Shown here: positions 7,514 through 15,902 of the stretch, piece after piece
Numbering within the stretch: the first letter of the stretch is position 1
Layout: each line of letters starts with the position of its first letter
NCBI GenBank assembly: GCA_900539915.1
Contig: UQDU01000008.1
Coordinates: 1 to 64,000, forward strand
Length of the DNA: 64,000 bases
DNA from: an uncultured Bacteroidales bacterium
GTDB taxonomy: Bacteria > Bacteroidota > Bacteroidia > Bacteroidales > Muribaculaceae
Direction: 5' to 3'
Made by a program: the position numbers and the translations under genes
The notes under the pieces: generated by a model
Told to the model about the DNA's origin: nothing
Database searches by the model: none
The model's input: only the letters and a program-made list of their open reading frames with translations

Positions 7514-9568
7514 TCAGAATTTTATAGTATATGAAACCGAGGGGACTATGCCGAAGAGTGACTGCTGCACTGCTTTTGTACCGGATGGTTTCTCCGCATC
7601 GTCCTCAAAATATATCACAAACGGGCTGTAATGGGCATAGGCATTAAATACGCCAAACGACCATATAGAGGTGCAACGCTTGCCCACTCTCGTATATGTG
7701 GCCGACAGGTCAAGGCGATGTGACGCCGGGGTCTGGTAGCCGTTGCGCTGCGAGTAATAATAGCATGTCGTACCGCTGATTTCATATTTGGCATCAGGCG
7801 CAGTCAACGGGCGACCCGACGAGTAGGTCCATGAAGCCGAGAATTTCCAGGCATCGTTCAGATCATACATCGCCACTACGGCCACATCATGGCGGCGGTC
7901 GTTGGAGGCATCGTACCATCGGCCGTCGTTTATGCCGTCTATGCGTGTCTCGGTCCGGGAGAGGGTGTAGGAAATCCAGCCGGTGAGTTTACCGGTATTT
8001 TTACGCAGCATCAGTTCCATGCCGTAGCTGCGCCCTTTGCCGCCCATAATCAGGCTCTCGAGGCTGACACGCGAAAACATCATCATGCCGTCACGATAAT
8101 CATACACATTATCCATCGACTTATAGTAGCCTTCGGCCGACCAATCCCATGCGCCGTCGGCAGTCATGCCGGCATATCCGGCCGAATACTGCGCTGTGCG
8201 CTCGGGCTTCACCTGCGATGATGTCAGCGCATAACGGTCAAAGGGGAAGGTGGTCGAGGTGGCACGGATGCCATGCAGATTCTGAGTGGTGAGAGACGCC
8301 CCGGCCTTGACGTTGTGACACCGGGTGATATTATACTTGACGCTGCCGCGAGGCTCAAAATCCACGTAGGCCTTGCTTGAAAAATCAGGCAGAGCCTCGT
8401 GCAGAGCCTCAAACGCATGGAATCTGTCGCCCGACATCGCGCTGAACACCGACAGCCTCGCACCCATTGACAAGGATACGCGCTCGCTAAAAGTCCCTTC
8501 ATATCCGGCCCACAGAGCGTTTTGCCATCCCGAACGTATCTCTTTCTGCCGGGAAGCGTTCACCTCCATCTCCCCCGACTTTACGCGCAGCAGCTCGGAG
8601 CGCAGACCCATTTCTACCATATGGTTATCCGAGATGTCAAAGATTGCACGCTCGTTAAGCGACGCGGTGCGGATGTATTCAGTCATCCTCTGTGACGTTT
8701 CCATCAGGTCCATTGACATGTCGGTGGTGTAGTCGGTAAACGCTCCTGTGGTCACGAAGCGCCAGCGGTCACCGGCCCGTGCAGTCCAGTTGGCACTCGC
8801 GGCGATGTTGCCCCAGTGCATCCCCATCAGATCGCTGATGGCCAGATTGTCACGAGACGCGAAAAATGACACATCAAGCATGTTGCTGCGGTTTATGTCG
8901 TAACGCAGCCGCGCATTGACGTCAAAGAAATTCATCACCGTGTTTTTGTACTCCGGAATCAGTTTCAGAAACAGATCCACGTATGACCTGCGTGCAGCCA
9001 CTGAAAACGACAGCTTGTCCTTGACTATCGGGCCGTCGGCGGCAATCTTGGCATTGAGGATACCCACCGTGCCGGAAAAATTGTAGTCCGACATATCGCC
9101 CGGCTTCATGGAGGTCTCAAGCACCGACGACGTGGCGCCACCAAACTGCGCAGGTATCGGCCCCTTGTGGAGCGTGGCACGCCCCATGGCATCATCATTG
9201 AATGTGGAGAAGATACCCATCATGTGCGACGGATTATAGAGCGTGGCCCCGTCGACCGTCACCAGATTCTGATAGGCGTTGCCGCCTCTGACCTCAAAAC
9301 CGCCGGCACCGTCAGCCTCGCCGTGCACCCCCGGGAGGAGGGTTATCGACTTGATAATATCCGTCTCGCCAAACAGTTGCGGCGTGGCTGCGAGTTTCGA
9401 CAGCTCAAGCCGTTCGCTGCCGAGCCGTCCGTCGGTCACACGCTGCCGCGCCGACTGGCCCGTCACAGTGACCTCCCGGAGTTTCTGAGTCTGTATGCTG
9501 TCAGTCTGCGCATGAGAAAAAGCGGCACCGCCGCATAACACTACTAAAAATAAAAGCCTAAAAAACAT
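7514..9568 (-). CDS. TonB-dependent outer membrane receptor
   Basis: A 684-residue receptor expected to form a 22-strand outer membrane barrel for energised import. The signal peptide ends near FSHAQT. The plug follows with LREVTVTGQSARQR, GETDIIKSITLLPGV and GGFEVRGGNAYQNLVTVDGA. The barrel ends in the aromatic SVSYTIKF. The usual N-terminal carboxypeptidase-like domain is missing, so it is shorter than most Bacteroidota receptors. It heads the operon. No ligand can be assigned. Confidence 0.92.
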   Translation of the reverse strand: MFFRLLFLVVLCGGAAFSHAQTDSIQTQKLREVTVTGQSARQRVTDGRLGSERLELSKLAATPQLFGETDIIKSITLLPGVHGEADGAGGFEVRGGNAYQNLVTVDGATLYNPSHMMGIFSTFNDDAMGRATLHKGPIPAQFGGATSSVLETSMKPGDMSDYNFSGTVGILNAKIAADGPIVKDKLSFSVAARRSYVDLFLKLIPEYKNTVMNFFDVNARLRYDINRSNMLDVSFFASRDNLAISDLMGMHWGNIAASANWTARAGDRWRFVTTGAFTDYTTDMSMDLMETSQRMTEYIRTASLNERAIFDISDNHMVEMGLRSELLRVKSGEMEVNASRQKEIRSGWQNALWAGYEGTFSERVSLSMGARLSVFSAMSGDRFHAFEALHEALPDFSSKAYVDFEPRGSVKYNITRCHNVKAGASLTTQNLHGIRATSTTFPFDRYALTSSQVKPERTAQYSAGYAGMTADGAWDWSAEGYYKSMDNVYDYRDGMMMFSRVSLESLIMGGKGRSYGMELMLRKNTGKLTGWISYTLSRTETRIDGINDGRWYDASNDRRHDVAVVAMYDLNDAWKFSASWTYSSGRPLTAPDAKYEISGTTCYYYSQRNGYQTPASHRLDLSATYTRVGKRCTSIWSFGVFNAYAHYSPFVIYFEDDAEKPSGTKAVQQSLFGIVPSVSYTIKF

Positions 9569-9591
9569 CTTTCTTACCTAAGAATATATCT

Positions 9592-9600
9592 GCAAAGTTA
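9592..9600 (-). promoter_or_regulatory. Promoter of the TonB/DUF4249/two-component operon
   Basis: On the minus strand TAACTTTGC matches the -7 consensus exactly. The predicted start is about 9585, giving a leader of about 17 bases before the receptor ATG. Confidence 0.75.
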
Positions 9601-9638
9601 CAATGGTTTTCCTGCAATCATATTGCAAAGGTAAAAAC

Positions 9639-9676
9639 AACCGCCCCGTCCCCCATCAAATATGAGACGAAAGCGG
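9639..9676. repeat. 38-bp direct repeat, left copy
   Basis: AACCGCCCCGTCCCCCATCA begins a 38-base string identical to 19862-19899, in the same orientation. Inner pairs CCGC/GCGG and CGTC/GACG make a stem-loop, and on the minus strand it is followed by TTGTTTTT, so it can act as a leftward terminator. The two copies enclose the kinase/FHA/caspase cassette. Confidence 0.8.
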
Positions 9677-9788
9677 CAATCTCTACGACCAACCCTCATG
9701 GTTTTGTCCGATATTGCGCCATGTTTGCGGATGTATTCGCCTGAAATTTTCCGATATTTCAGCCCTCTATGTTTCATAACATATTTGC

Positions 9789-9819
9789 TTGTCGGATTAG
9801 AATAGTTTGCTAATTTTGC
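9789..9819 (+). promoter_or_regulatory. Strong promoter upstream of the structured RNA
   Basis: TTG at 9789-9791, a 19-base spacer, then TAATTTTGC at 9811-9819. Both elements match the Bacteroidota consensus. The predicted start is about 9826. Confidence 0.75.
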
Positions 9820-9825
9820 ATTGAC

Positions 9826-10136
9826 CTTACGCCGTGTGACTCCAGAAGGAGCCGGAACGAGGGAGGTCATTACATAAAGAAAGCGTTTACTGCGCTTGAT
9901 TCTTGGCTGTTTCAGAAATCTGGCAGTTTCACAAACTTCGTCAAGAGTGAAGTAACGGTAGATGTCTCGGGTATGATATCATATCCAATAGCGGATTATA
10001 CCTTCTCGGTATGTCCTCATTGGCGTATCATATATCATACGGCGTAGGCTCTGCGTTACTCGTTCTACGAAGTGACGGCTATGCCAGATGCCTTGAAACA
10101 GCAGGACGAGTAACAGTACGGATCCTGCGCTTTTTT
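9826..10136 (+). ncRNA. Structured RNA or attenuated leader upstream of the phosphosignalling cassette
   Basis: A roughly 310-nt transcript is predicted from the promoter at 9789-9819 to the terminator at 10101-10136. It has no good reading frame on this strand but many potential stems, such as CTCCAGAAGGAG, ACTTC/GAAGT and GGATTATACC/GGTATGTCC. GTTACTCGT (10055-10063) is complementary to ACGAGTAAC (10106-10114), which lies in the terminator loop, so a pairing that competes with termination is possible. It could be an independent small RNA or a leader controlling the LytTR gene 74 bases further on. I did not recognise a known RNA family. Confidence 0.5.
10101..10136 (+). terminator. Intrinsic terminator of the structured RNA
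   Basis: GCAGGA (10101-10106) pairs with TCCTGC (10123-10128), followed by GC and a T6 run. It has the form of a classic rho-independent terminator located before the LytTR gene. Confidence 0.75.
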
Positions 10137-10145
10137 ATTTTGGCT

Positions 10146-10197
10146 GTTTACCTTTGGGGATTCGGAGGTATATGTAGAGGTATTTATAAAGGTAAAC
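10146..10197 (+). promoter_or_regulatory. Inverted repeat in the leader of the LytTR gene
   Basis: GTTTACCTTT (10146-10155) is repeated inversely as AAAGGTAAAC (10188-10197), ending 12 bases before the LytTR ATG. As RNA it would cover the ribosome-binding region. As DNA it could be an operator for the LytTR protein itself. Which applies is not known. Confidence 0.45.
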
Positions 10198-10209
10198 CGT
10201 CAAATTATC

Positions 10210-10587
10210 ATGAAACATTTCAAGACCGCCGAGACAACCTTATTCTTCAATACCAGAGACGAGATGATTAAGGTAAAGTTAGAGAGAGTCGCCTATTTTG
10301 AGGCTGACTCCAACTATTGCCATGTCTTTTTCAGCAATGGAGCAAAAGCCACTCTTCTGACAAGCCTCGTAAATATCGAAAGTCTTCTTACAGAATGCTT
10401 CAAAGGATGTAATCCTATGTTCATCCGTATCGGCAAACGGTTTATCGTCAACAGGCAGTATATCTTCCAGATAAACATACCTCGTCAAAAACTGATTCTG
10501 ACAGACTATGTTTCTCCCACTATTCATGAAATATCCATATCTAAAGAAGCTCTGAAAAACCTGAAACAACTTTATACCACAAACTAA
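10210..10587 (+). CDS. LytTR-domain DNA-binding protein without a receiver
   Basis: A 125-residue protein consisting of a LytTR DNA-binding domain only. ETTLFFNTRDEMIKV and YFEADSNYCHVFF correspond to the first strands, FIRIGKRFIVNRQYI to the central signature, and ISISKEALKNLKQL to the end. There is no receiver domain, so its activity is probably set by level or by a partner. It is the first gene of the phosphosignalling cassette and its stop codon touches the ATG of the FHA gene, making it the natural candidate for the cassette's own regulator. Confidence 0.88.
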   Translation: MKHFKTAETTLFFNTRDEMIKVKLERVAYFEADSNYCHVFFSNGAKATLLTSLVNIESLLTECFKGCNPMFIRIGKRFIVNRQYIFQINIPRQKLILTDYVSPTIHEISISKEALKNLKQLYTTN

Positions 10588-11295
10588 ATGGAAATAATCA
10601 TAGGCCGTCAAGGCACTCAGAAAACGCCGATTTCAGACCCCACTGTAAGTAGAAGGCATTGTAAAGTGACTGTCAATGGCGATGGAACTTATATCATAGA
10701 AAATCTAAGCCCATCGGGCACAAAAGTGGACGGAGTAAGCATCATACGCACTACCGCCACCGCTAATAGCCGTGTCCAGTTAGGGTTAAATTTCAGTGCC
10801 ACTCTTGTAGAGCTGATAGGCATCCCTCAGGCATCCTCTATGGCACATCACCCGACTCAATCAGATACGGCGAAGACACAGTCAGAGCAAAAGTCGCAGC
10901 CGGATGTCAAGACTTTCAACATCTCTCATCTTCGCCGAGTATGGGAGGAGTATAATAATGCCAACATTGAGATGGCTGATATTCAACGAAAAACAAATCT
11001 TATACGCACCGGTTTAGGCATATTTACCATGTGTGCTATGCCTACAATATTCTTTTTTGGCCCTATCGGATACGTGCTGACCGGACTTGGTGTTTTAGGT
11101 AACATCTACAGTTTTGCCGGCATGAGAAATGCCGAAACTGCCGAGGAAAGGCAGTGTCGCCAGGATGCTTTTGATGACGCATGGGTATGTCCGAATCCGG
11201 AGTGTGGACGCTCATTACTGGCCAAAAACTACAAATTGTTAGTCCGCAACCATCAGTCGTGTCCATATTGTAAATGCAAATACGTGGAGAAATGA
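10588..11295 (+). CDS. FHA-domain membrane protein with C-terminal zinc ribbon
   Basis: A 235-residue protein. The FHA domain (about 1-78) has the phosphothreonine-binding signature IIIGR, SRRH (residues 21-24) and a GTKVDG turn, so it should bind phosphothreonine peptides. A low-complexity linker follows, then a hydrophobic stretch (about 143-176) that can form one or two membrane segments. The C-terminus is a zinc ribbon with Cys201, Cys206, Cys225 and Cys228 (CPNPEC and CPYC). It begins on the base after the LytTR stop, and its own stop overlaps the caspase-like ATG as ATGA. It may anchor phosphorylated partners at the membrane. Confidence 0.85.
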   Translation: MEIIIGRQGTQKTPISDPTVSRRHCKVTVNGDGTYIIENLSPSGTKVDGVSIIRTTATANSRVQLGLNFSATLVELIGIPQASSMAHHPTQSDTAKTQSEQKSQPDVKTFNISHLRRVWEEYNNANIEMADIQRKTNLIRTGLGIFTMCAMPTIFFFGPIGYVLTGLGVLGNIYSFAGMRNAETAEERQCRQDAFDDAWVCPNPECGRSLLAKNYKLLVRNHQSCPYCKCKYVEK

Positions 11296-12020
11296 AACGA
11301 TTCCTGGCTCTATTCACCATATGCCTGATTGCAATATGCGGTTATGCTGAAACTTATGTAGTAAGCGTAGGGATAGGCAACTATGCCGACCCTAAGGTGC
11401 AGAACCTCAGAAAGACAGAGGCAGATGCTAAGGCTATAGCGAAGTTCTTCAAAAAAGGCACGAAGCATGTAATCACCATCACCGGCAGATATGCCACAAA
11501 ATCACGGATACTTAAAAGCATGAGAAGTCAATTCTCACGAGCTAAGGCAAGCGATAAGATAGTTTTCTTTTTCAGCGGCCATGGTTATCCAGGCGGGTTC
11601 TGCCCATATGATATGACTAAACTTGAAGATGGAATCACGTACGCCGATGTAGTCGGCATAATGCAGCAGTCCAAAGCTAAGAGCAAGTTTGTCTTTGCTG
11701 ATGCCTGTAATAGTGGAGCAATAAGGCAAAATGGGTCTGGCTCTGACCCCAAATCGGGCAATGTATTGCTATTTTTATCGTCACGAGGCAACGAATACTC
11801 TGCGGAAAGCCCTTTTCTCGCGAACGGATATTTCACCAAACATCTTCTTAGAGGGCTTAGTGGTGGAGCCGACACCAATAAAGATATGCGTATCACGGCT
11901 CGCGAACTGTTCAACTATGTCAGTGACGGAGTGAAATCACAGACAAATGATCGTCAGCACCCCGTGATGTGGGGCAAATTTGATGACAATCTCCCCATCG
12001 TAGAATACCATAAAAAGTAG
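11292..12020 (+). CDS. Exported caspase-like cysteine protease (peptidase C14 family)
   Basis: A 242-residue caspase/metacaspase-fold protease. The catalytic pair is visible as His97 in FFFSGHGYPGG and Cys139 in FVFADACNSGA, with the conserved SVGIGNYADPKVQNLR strand after the N-terminus. The first 20 residues (MKRFLALFTICLIAICGYAE) look like a signal peptide, placing the enzyme outside the cytoplasm. The ATG at 11292 is preferred over 11274 because it starts directly at the signal peptide and overlaps the upstream stop as ATGA. It has no added repeat or death-fold domain. The cleavage target is unknown. Its membership in a kinase/FHA/PP2C operon suggests phospho-regulated proteolysis, but this is inference. 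Confidence 0.88.
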   Translation: MKRFLALFTICLIAICGYAETYVVSVGIGNYADPKVQNLRKTEADAKAIAKFFKKGTKHVITITGRYATKSRILKSMRSQFSRAKASDKIVFFFSGHGYPGGFCPYDMTKLEDGITYADVVGIMQQSKAKSKFVFADACNSGAIRQNGSGSDPKSGNVLLFLSSRGNEYSAESPFLANGYFTKHLLRGLSGGADTNKDMRITARELFNYVSDGVKSQTNDRQHPVMWGKFDDNLPIVEYHKK

Positions 12021-12090
12021 TTTCGTCAATTAATCGCAATAGTTTATCAAACATCACAAGGATAATTATATATCAATCCCACTCATGATA

Positions 12091-12099
12091 TATCTTTGC
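12091..12099 (+). promoter_or_regulatory. Internal promoter element before the 47-aa peptide and kinase 1
   Basis: TATCTTTGC matches TAnnTTTGC. The predicted start is near 12106, 30 bases before the small membrane protein. No TTG lies at the expected -33 distance. Confidence 0.5.
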
Positions 12100-12135
12100 C
12101 TTAAATTCTGAGAATTAAACCAAAAATTAAAAACC

Positions 12136-12279
12136 ATGTTTGCAATAATTTGGATAGTAATCTGGGCATTAATATTCAACATCTTTAATGGTCCGTCTGT
12201 CGGACAAATCATCGGTTTTATATTAATCGGACTCGGTGGTCCTATTGGTCGCTGGCTATTCCAAATTTCAAAAGGATAA
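12136..12279 (+). CDS. Small hydrophobic membrane protein, 47 aa
   Basis: An ATG at 12136 opens a 47-codon frame ending in TAA at 12277. The peptide begins MFAIIWIVIWALIFNIF, has a GPSVGQ turn, then IIGFILIGLGGPIGRWLF and ends QISKG, giving two membrane helices in a hairpin. It is preceded by a promoter-like TATCTTTGC and followed four bases later by the ATG of kinase 1. It resembles no family I recognise. The codon content and position argue for a real gene, perhaps a partner of the kinase. Confidence 0.55.
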   Translation: MFAIIWIVIWALIFNIFNGPSVGQIIGFILIGLGGPIGRWLFQISKG

Positions 12280-12283
12280 TCAT

Positions 12284-13618
12284 ATGAATCTAATAAGCGG
12301 TTCAAAACTCCAGAGCGGTAAATACCGAATCATCCGTGTCCTCGGACAAGGAGGTTTCGGCATCACATATCTTGCCGAGAATATGTTTCTTGACAAGCAG
12401 GTGGCCATCAAAGAATTTTTTCCGAAAGAGCTATGCGGTCGAGACAATACCAGCCATCTGACACTCGGCACTCAGAACAATGCCGAAACAGTTGAAAAAC
12501 TTAAATCTCGATTCCTTAAAGAAGCCAAAAATATCGCAAAACTTGATTACCCCGGGATCGTCAAAATCCACGATGTTTTTGAGGAAAACAATACGGCTTA
12601 TTATGTGATGGATTATATAGAGGGAGTATCTTTGGCAAAGATGGTGAAAGAGCATGGAGCATTACCTGAAAGCAAGGCAGTGGGTTATATCATGAAGGTA
12701 GGGGAGGCTGTGGCCTATATGCATTCCTTGAGCATGAACCATCTTGATCTTAAGCCAGCAAACATCATGATTCGCGCTGCAGATGATGAGCCTATTCTGA
12801 TCGACTTCGGACTCTCAAAGCAGTACGATACAAGCGGAGCTCAGACTTCTATCACGCCTAGCAGTGCATCTAACGGCTTTGCACCCGTTGAACAATACTG
12901 TCGAGGCGGAGTAGCAACTTTTACACCTCAAACTGACATTTATGCCCTTGGAGCTACTTTGTTCAATCTACTCTCAGGCACCGTCCCCCCTCATTATAGT
13001 TACATAATTGAAAACGGCTTACCTCCTTTACCCATTACAGTTTCCATGCCATGTGCTGATGCCGTCAGTCATGCAATGGAGATTAATAGGAATAATCGTC
13101 CTGCAAGAATTAATGAATTCCTCTCTGAAATTTCTAAAGCCAAGACAAAAAAATCATTATTGGAATCAAACTTATCAGAGGAAACACAATTAATATATGT
13201 CACAACCCATGAACCCAAAATAGCACCTCACATGGAGTTGGCGCATTATAATCACTCCACTCCACCAAATATACAATCATTAGGACCGAGCAACTACTCC
13301 TCAGCATCTGAAGAAACACAGTTTATTGAGCCGCCTCATGATTATGAATCTGAAGCCCGACAACTTAAGGAGAAGTTAGATTATGGTTGTGGGAGCTTAT
13401 TGTGTGTTTTCACTGCAACAATTGTTGTTGGAATTATATTTTTCCCTCTGATACTATATACTTCTTCGGATTATATAGCGTGGTCAATCATCCTATATAT
13501 AATAATATTATTTGGCGCAATGCTTTTAGCGATGAAGTTAGTCGACAATATTAATAATAAACGTATTCAGTCATGGAAAGATGAGCATCCTTACGACCCT
13601 CGTTCTAAATTTTTATAA
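12284..13618 (+). CDS. Membrane-anchored Ser/Thr protein kinase 1
   Basis: A 444-residue Hanks-type kinase. The ATP loop is GQGGFG (21-26), the lysine is Lys43 in VAIKEFFP, the catalytic loop is HLDLKPAN with Asp155, and the metal site is DFG at 174-176. The usual HRD arginine is replaced by leucine, so activation may not need loop phosphorylation. After the domain come two motifs of the form E-T-Q-x-I, at Thr301 and Thr345, then two membrane helices and a basic tail ending EHPYDPRSKFL. Its first 90 codons share 265 identical bases with kinase 2. The ATG at 12284 is preferred over an upstream GTG because it follows the small peptide by four bases. Confidence 0.92.
   Translation: MNLISGSKLQSGKYRIIRVLGQGGFGITYLAENMFLDKQVAIKEFFPKELCGRDNTSHLTLGTQNNAETVEKLKSRFLKEAKNIAKLDYPGIVKIHDVFEENNTAYYVMDYIEGVSLAKMVKEHGALPESKAVGYIMKVGEAVAYMHSLSMNHLDLKPANIMIRAADDEPILIDFGLSKQYDTSGAQTSITPSSASNGFAPVEQYCRGGVATFTPQTDIYALGATLFNLLSGTVPPHYSYIIENGLPPLPITVSMPCADAVSHAMEINRNNRPARINEFLSEISKAKTKKSLLESNLSEETQLIYVTTHEPKIAPHMELAHYNHSTPPNIQSLGPSNYSSASEETQFIEPPHDYESEARQLKEKLDYGCGSLLCVFTATIVVGIIFFPLILYTSSDYIAWSIILYIIILFGAMLLAMKLVDNINNKRIQSWKDEHPYDPRSKFL
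12332..12596 (+). repeat. 265-bp segment identical to part of kinase 2
   Basis: Bases 12332-12596 are identical to 13860-14124 with no mismatch, whereas flanking kinase sequence has diverged. The block covers the ATP-binding lobe. It points to recent gene conversion or duplication within the cassette. Confidence 0.9.
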
Positions 13619-13780
13619 TAATTCATCACGCATCGCTATGGTTTCATCATTCAAGATGGAAAGCACTTGACTGTCAGAAAAGAGCACATTTTTAATACCG
13701 TAAAAAGTAGTTTTGTCAATTATATCAGTGAGTTTGTCAATCATTAGTTTATGGTTGACTAAATATTGATAACACATATT

Positions 13781-13789
13781 TACATTTGC
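13781..13789 (+). promoter_or_regulatory. Promoter element before kinase 2
   Basis: TACATTTGC matches TAnnTTTGC. The predicted start is near 13796, 16 bases ahead of the kinase 2 ATG. TTG sequences upstream sit at imperfect distances (12 and 23 bases). Confidence 0.5.
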
Positions 13790-13811
13790 GAAAACCATAA
13801 AGCTATCACAT

Positions 13812-15860
13812 ATGCAGTTAAAAGAAGGTTCTATACTCCAGAATGGGAAATACCGGATTATCCGTGTCCTCGGACAAGGAGGTTTCGGCATCACATATCT
13901 TGCCGAGAATATGTTTCTTGACAAGCAGGTGGCCATCAAAGAATTTTTTCCGAAAGAGCTATGCGGTCGAGACAATACCAGCCATCTGACACTCGGCACT
14001 CAGAACAATGCCGAAACAGTTGAAAAACTTAAATCTCGATTCCTTAAAGAAGCCAAAAATATCGCAAAACTTGATTACCCCGGGATCGTCAAAATCCACG
14101 ATGTTTTTGAGGAAAACAATACGGTTTATTATGTGATGGACTATATTGAGGGCATATCCCTCGCCGATATGGTGAAAGTCAACGGTCCTTTGCCAGAATC
14201 CAAAGCTATAGGATATGTCATTAAAGTTGGCGACGCACTGGAATATATCCATTCACGTCAGATGACTCATTTTGATGTCAAGCCGGCAAATATCATGGTT
14301 CGCAAATCCGACGACACCCCGATATTGATAGATTTCGGATTATCTAAGCAATACGATACTCACGGAGATGCCACTTCTACAATCATGCAAGGGGTCAGCC
14401 ATGGTTTTTCTCCCATTGAATTATATAGCGCCAATAGTGTTGCAACATTTTCTCCGCAGACCGACGTTTATTCGTTAGGAGCGACTTTGTTTTTCCTTTT
14501 AACAGGCACAGTCCCACCGTCTGCTTCACAAGTCCTGGAAGAAGGTCTGAAATTCCCGGCTGATATATCTCCAGATATTCGTAGTGCAATAAAGCGGGCT
14601 ATGAGCGCAAATCGCACTATGAGATACGAATCTGTCAGAAACTTTTGTAGCGATTTGTCAAATGATAATAGAGCAAATATTAACCATAGTATTTCTTCAT
14701 CAGAAGACACGTTTGATGAAGAAACCCGGATAATTACAAATCAAGGAAATATATCTGAAAATACAAAGGAGCCGGAATCCGCCGGAAGCATCTCTGAAGA
14801 AGACGGACAAGGTCATGGTTATGATATTGAGCCATCCAGGTGGGACAAAATTGTCACATGGATTTGTGGAACGAACAATCTTGTTAATGCAGATAAAATA
14901 CCTAATTCAAAAAAAGACACATATCTGGTCCTGCTTATATTTTTAATAATTGCAGCTGGAATGTTTCCGATTGGAGGTTGGTTACTAATCGCTATACTTT
15001 ATAAGTATATCCGGAACTCTCTACAACGAGTCTTATTTGCTGATTATTTAGATGAATTTGACGATGCGTACGATTACTCCAAAGGTAAAGCAATCACCAT
15101 ACTTATTTTAATCTTATCCATACCCATCGCTTTCTTCTTTTTAATAGTTCCTACGTCAAAACATGACAACAAAAAGGAGGTGACGGAATATGTCACCCAA
15201 TTTTCTACAGGATGTCCCTTTAACATTTATGATGTGCAAGTATCATCGGCAAGTTATGTAAATGGAGATATTATTCTCACTTTACATTCCTCCGATTCAA
15301 TTCATTTTAATCGAGATTATCTAAATGAGCTAAACTTTGAGTTGTTGAAGCCTCTATTCATTGATAAGGGACTAATCCATCACACTATCGCGAAAAATAA
15401 CAAAATCACCTTCAAGTTTTATAACAACGGTATAGAGATGAAACCCATCACGCTTACCCCTACTGAAGTTGAAAAATACGAAAAAACAGACAGCACCACT
15501 AGAGGTAAGGCTTGGATTAAAGCTCTTATCGAATTGGAAAACTATTATCTTCCTCAGGATTTGGGTGCAAATGTTAAAATCACCGATGTCTCAATTGAAA
15601 ATATTGCGAGCCACAATGGTAATTATCTGACGTATACATTTGTCGATAATGACAGAATCATGAAAAAAGAATTTGGCGACAGCCTTAATTATAAGATTCC
15701 CCAATTCTTGCCTCTAAACATACCATATATTGGTGAGAGCGTAGCGAACGCCCTTCAAGGAATTGGATTCAAAATTTATAGTGGAAATAATGTCATCGCA
15801 GAGGACGTGCTGATTTCAACTTCTGACATAAAGAGAATACTAAGTCACGCCCAAGAATAG
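13812..15860 (+). CDS. Membrane Ser/Thr protein kinase 2 with extracytoplasmic domain
   Basis: A 682-residue Hanks-type kinase. The kinase domain (about 14-270) has Lys43, the HFDVKPAN catalytic loop and DFG as in kinases 1 and 3. A motif E-T-R-I-I places Thr305 just after the domain. Membrane helices follow at roughly 375-400 and again near 423-441 (ITILILILSIPIAFFFLIV). The last 230 residues or so are predicted to lie outside the membrane and form an unrecognised domain, a plausible sensor. Kinases 1 and 3 lack it, so kinase 2 is the likely signal-receiving member of the trio. Confidence 0.9.
   Translation: MQLKEGSILQNGKYRIIRVLGQGGFGITYLAENMFLDKQVAIKEFFPKELCGRDNTSHLTLGTQNNAETVEKLKSRFLKEAKNIAKLDYPGIVKIHDVFEENNTVYYVMDYIEGISLADMVKVNGPLPESKAIGYVIKVGDALEYIHSRQMTHFDVKPANIMVRKSDDTPILIDFGLSKQYDTHGDATSTIMQGVSHGFSPIELYSANSVATFSPQTDVYSLGATLFFLLTGTVPPSASQVLEEGLKFPADISPDIRSAIKRAMSANRTMRYESVRNFCSDLSNDNRANINHSISSSEDTFDEETRIITNQGNISENTKEPESAGSISEEDGQGHGYDIEPSRWDKIVTWICGTNNLVNADKIPNSKKDTYLVLLIFLIIAAGMFPIGGWLLIAILYKYIRNSLQRVLFADYLDEFDDAYDYSKGKAITILILILSIPIAFFFLIVPTSKHDNKKEVTEYVTQFSTGCPFNIYDVQVSSASYVNGDIILTLHSSDSIHFNRDYLNELNFELLKPLFIDKGLIHHTIAKNNKITFKFYNNGIEMKPITLTPTEVEKYEKTDSTTRGKAWIKALIELENYYLPQDLGANVKITDVSIENIASHNGNYLTYTFVDNDRIMKKEFGDSLNYKIPQFLPLNIPYIGESVANALQGIGFKIYSGNNVIAEDVLISTSDIKRILSHAQE
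13860..14124 (+). repeat. 265-bp segment identical to part of kinase 1
   Basis: Partner of 12332-12596. Separately, 13835-13876 is identical to 15926-15967 in kinase 3 over 42 bases, so kinase 2 is a mosaic that matches different sisters in different places. Confidence 0.9.
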
Positions 15861-15902
15861 GTTTATAAGAAACGTCACATCGACATCACCAACAAGAATT
15901 AT

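Noticed and set aside
9598..9870. Minus-strand open frame of 90 codons (MTSLVPAPSG)
   Set aside because: It overlaps the 38-bp repeat, lies opposite the strong promoter and structured RNA on the other strand, and shows no domain. It is more likely an antisense shadow of a conserved non-coding locus.
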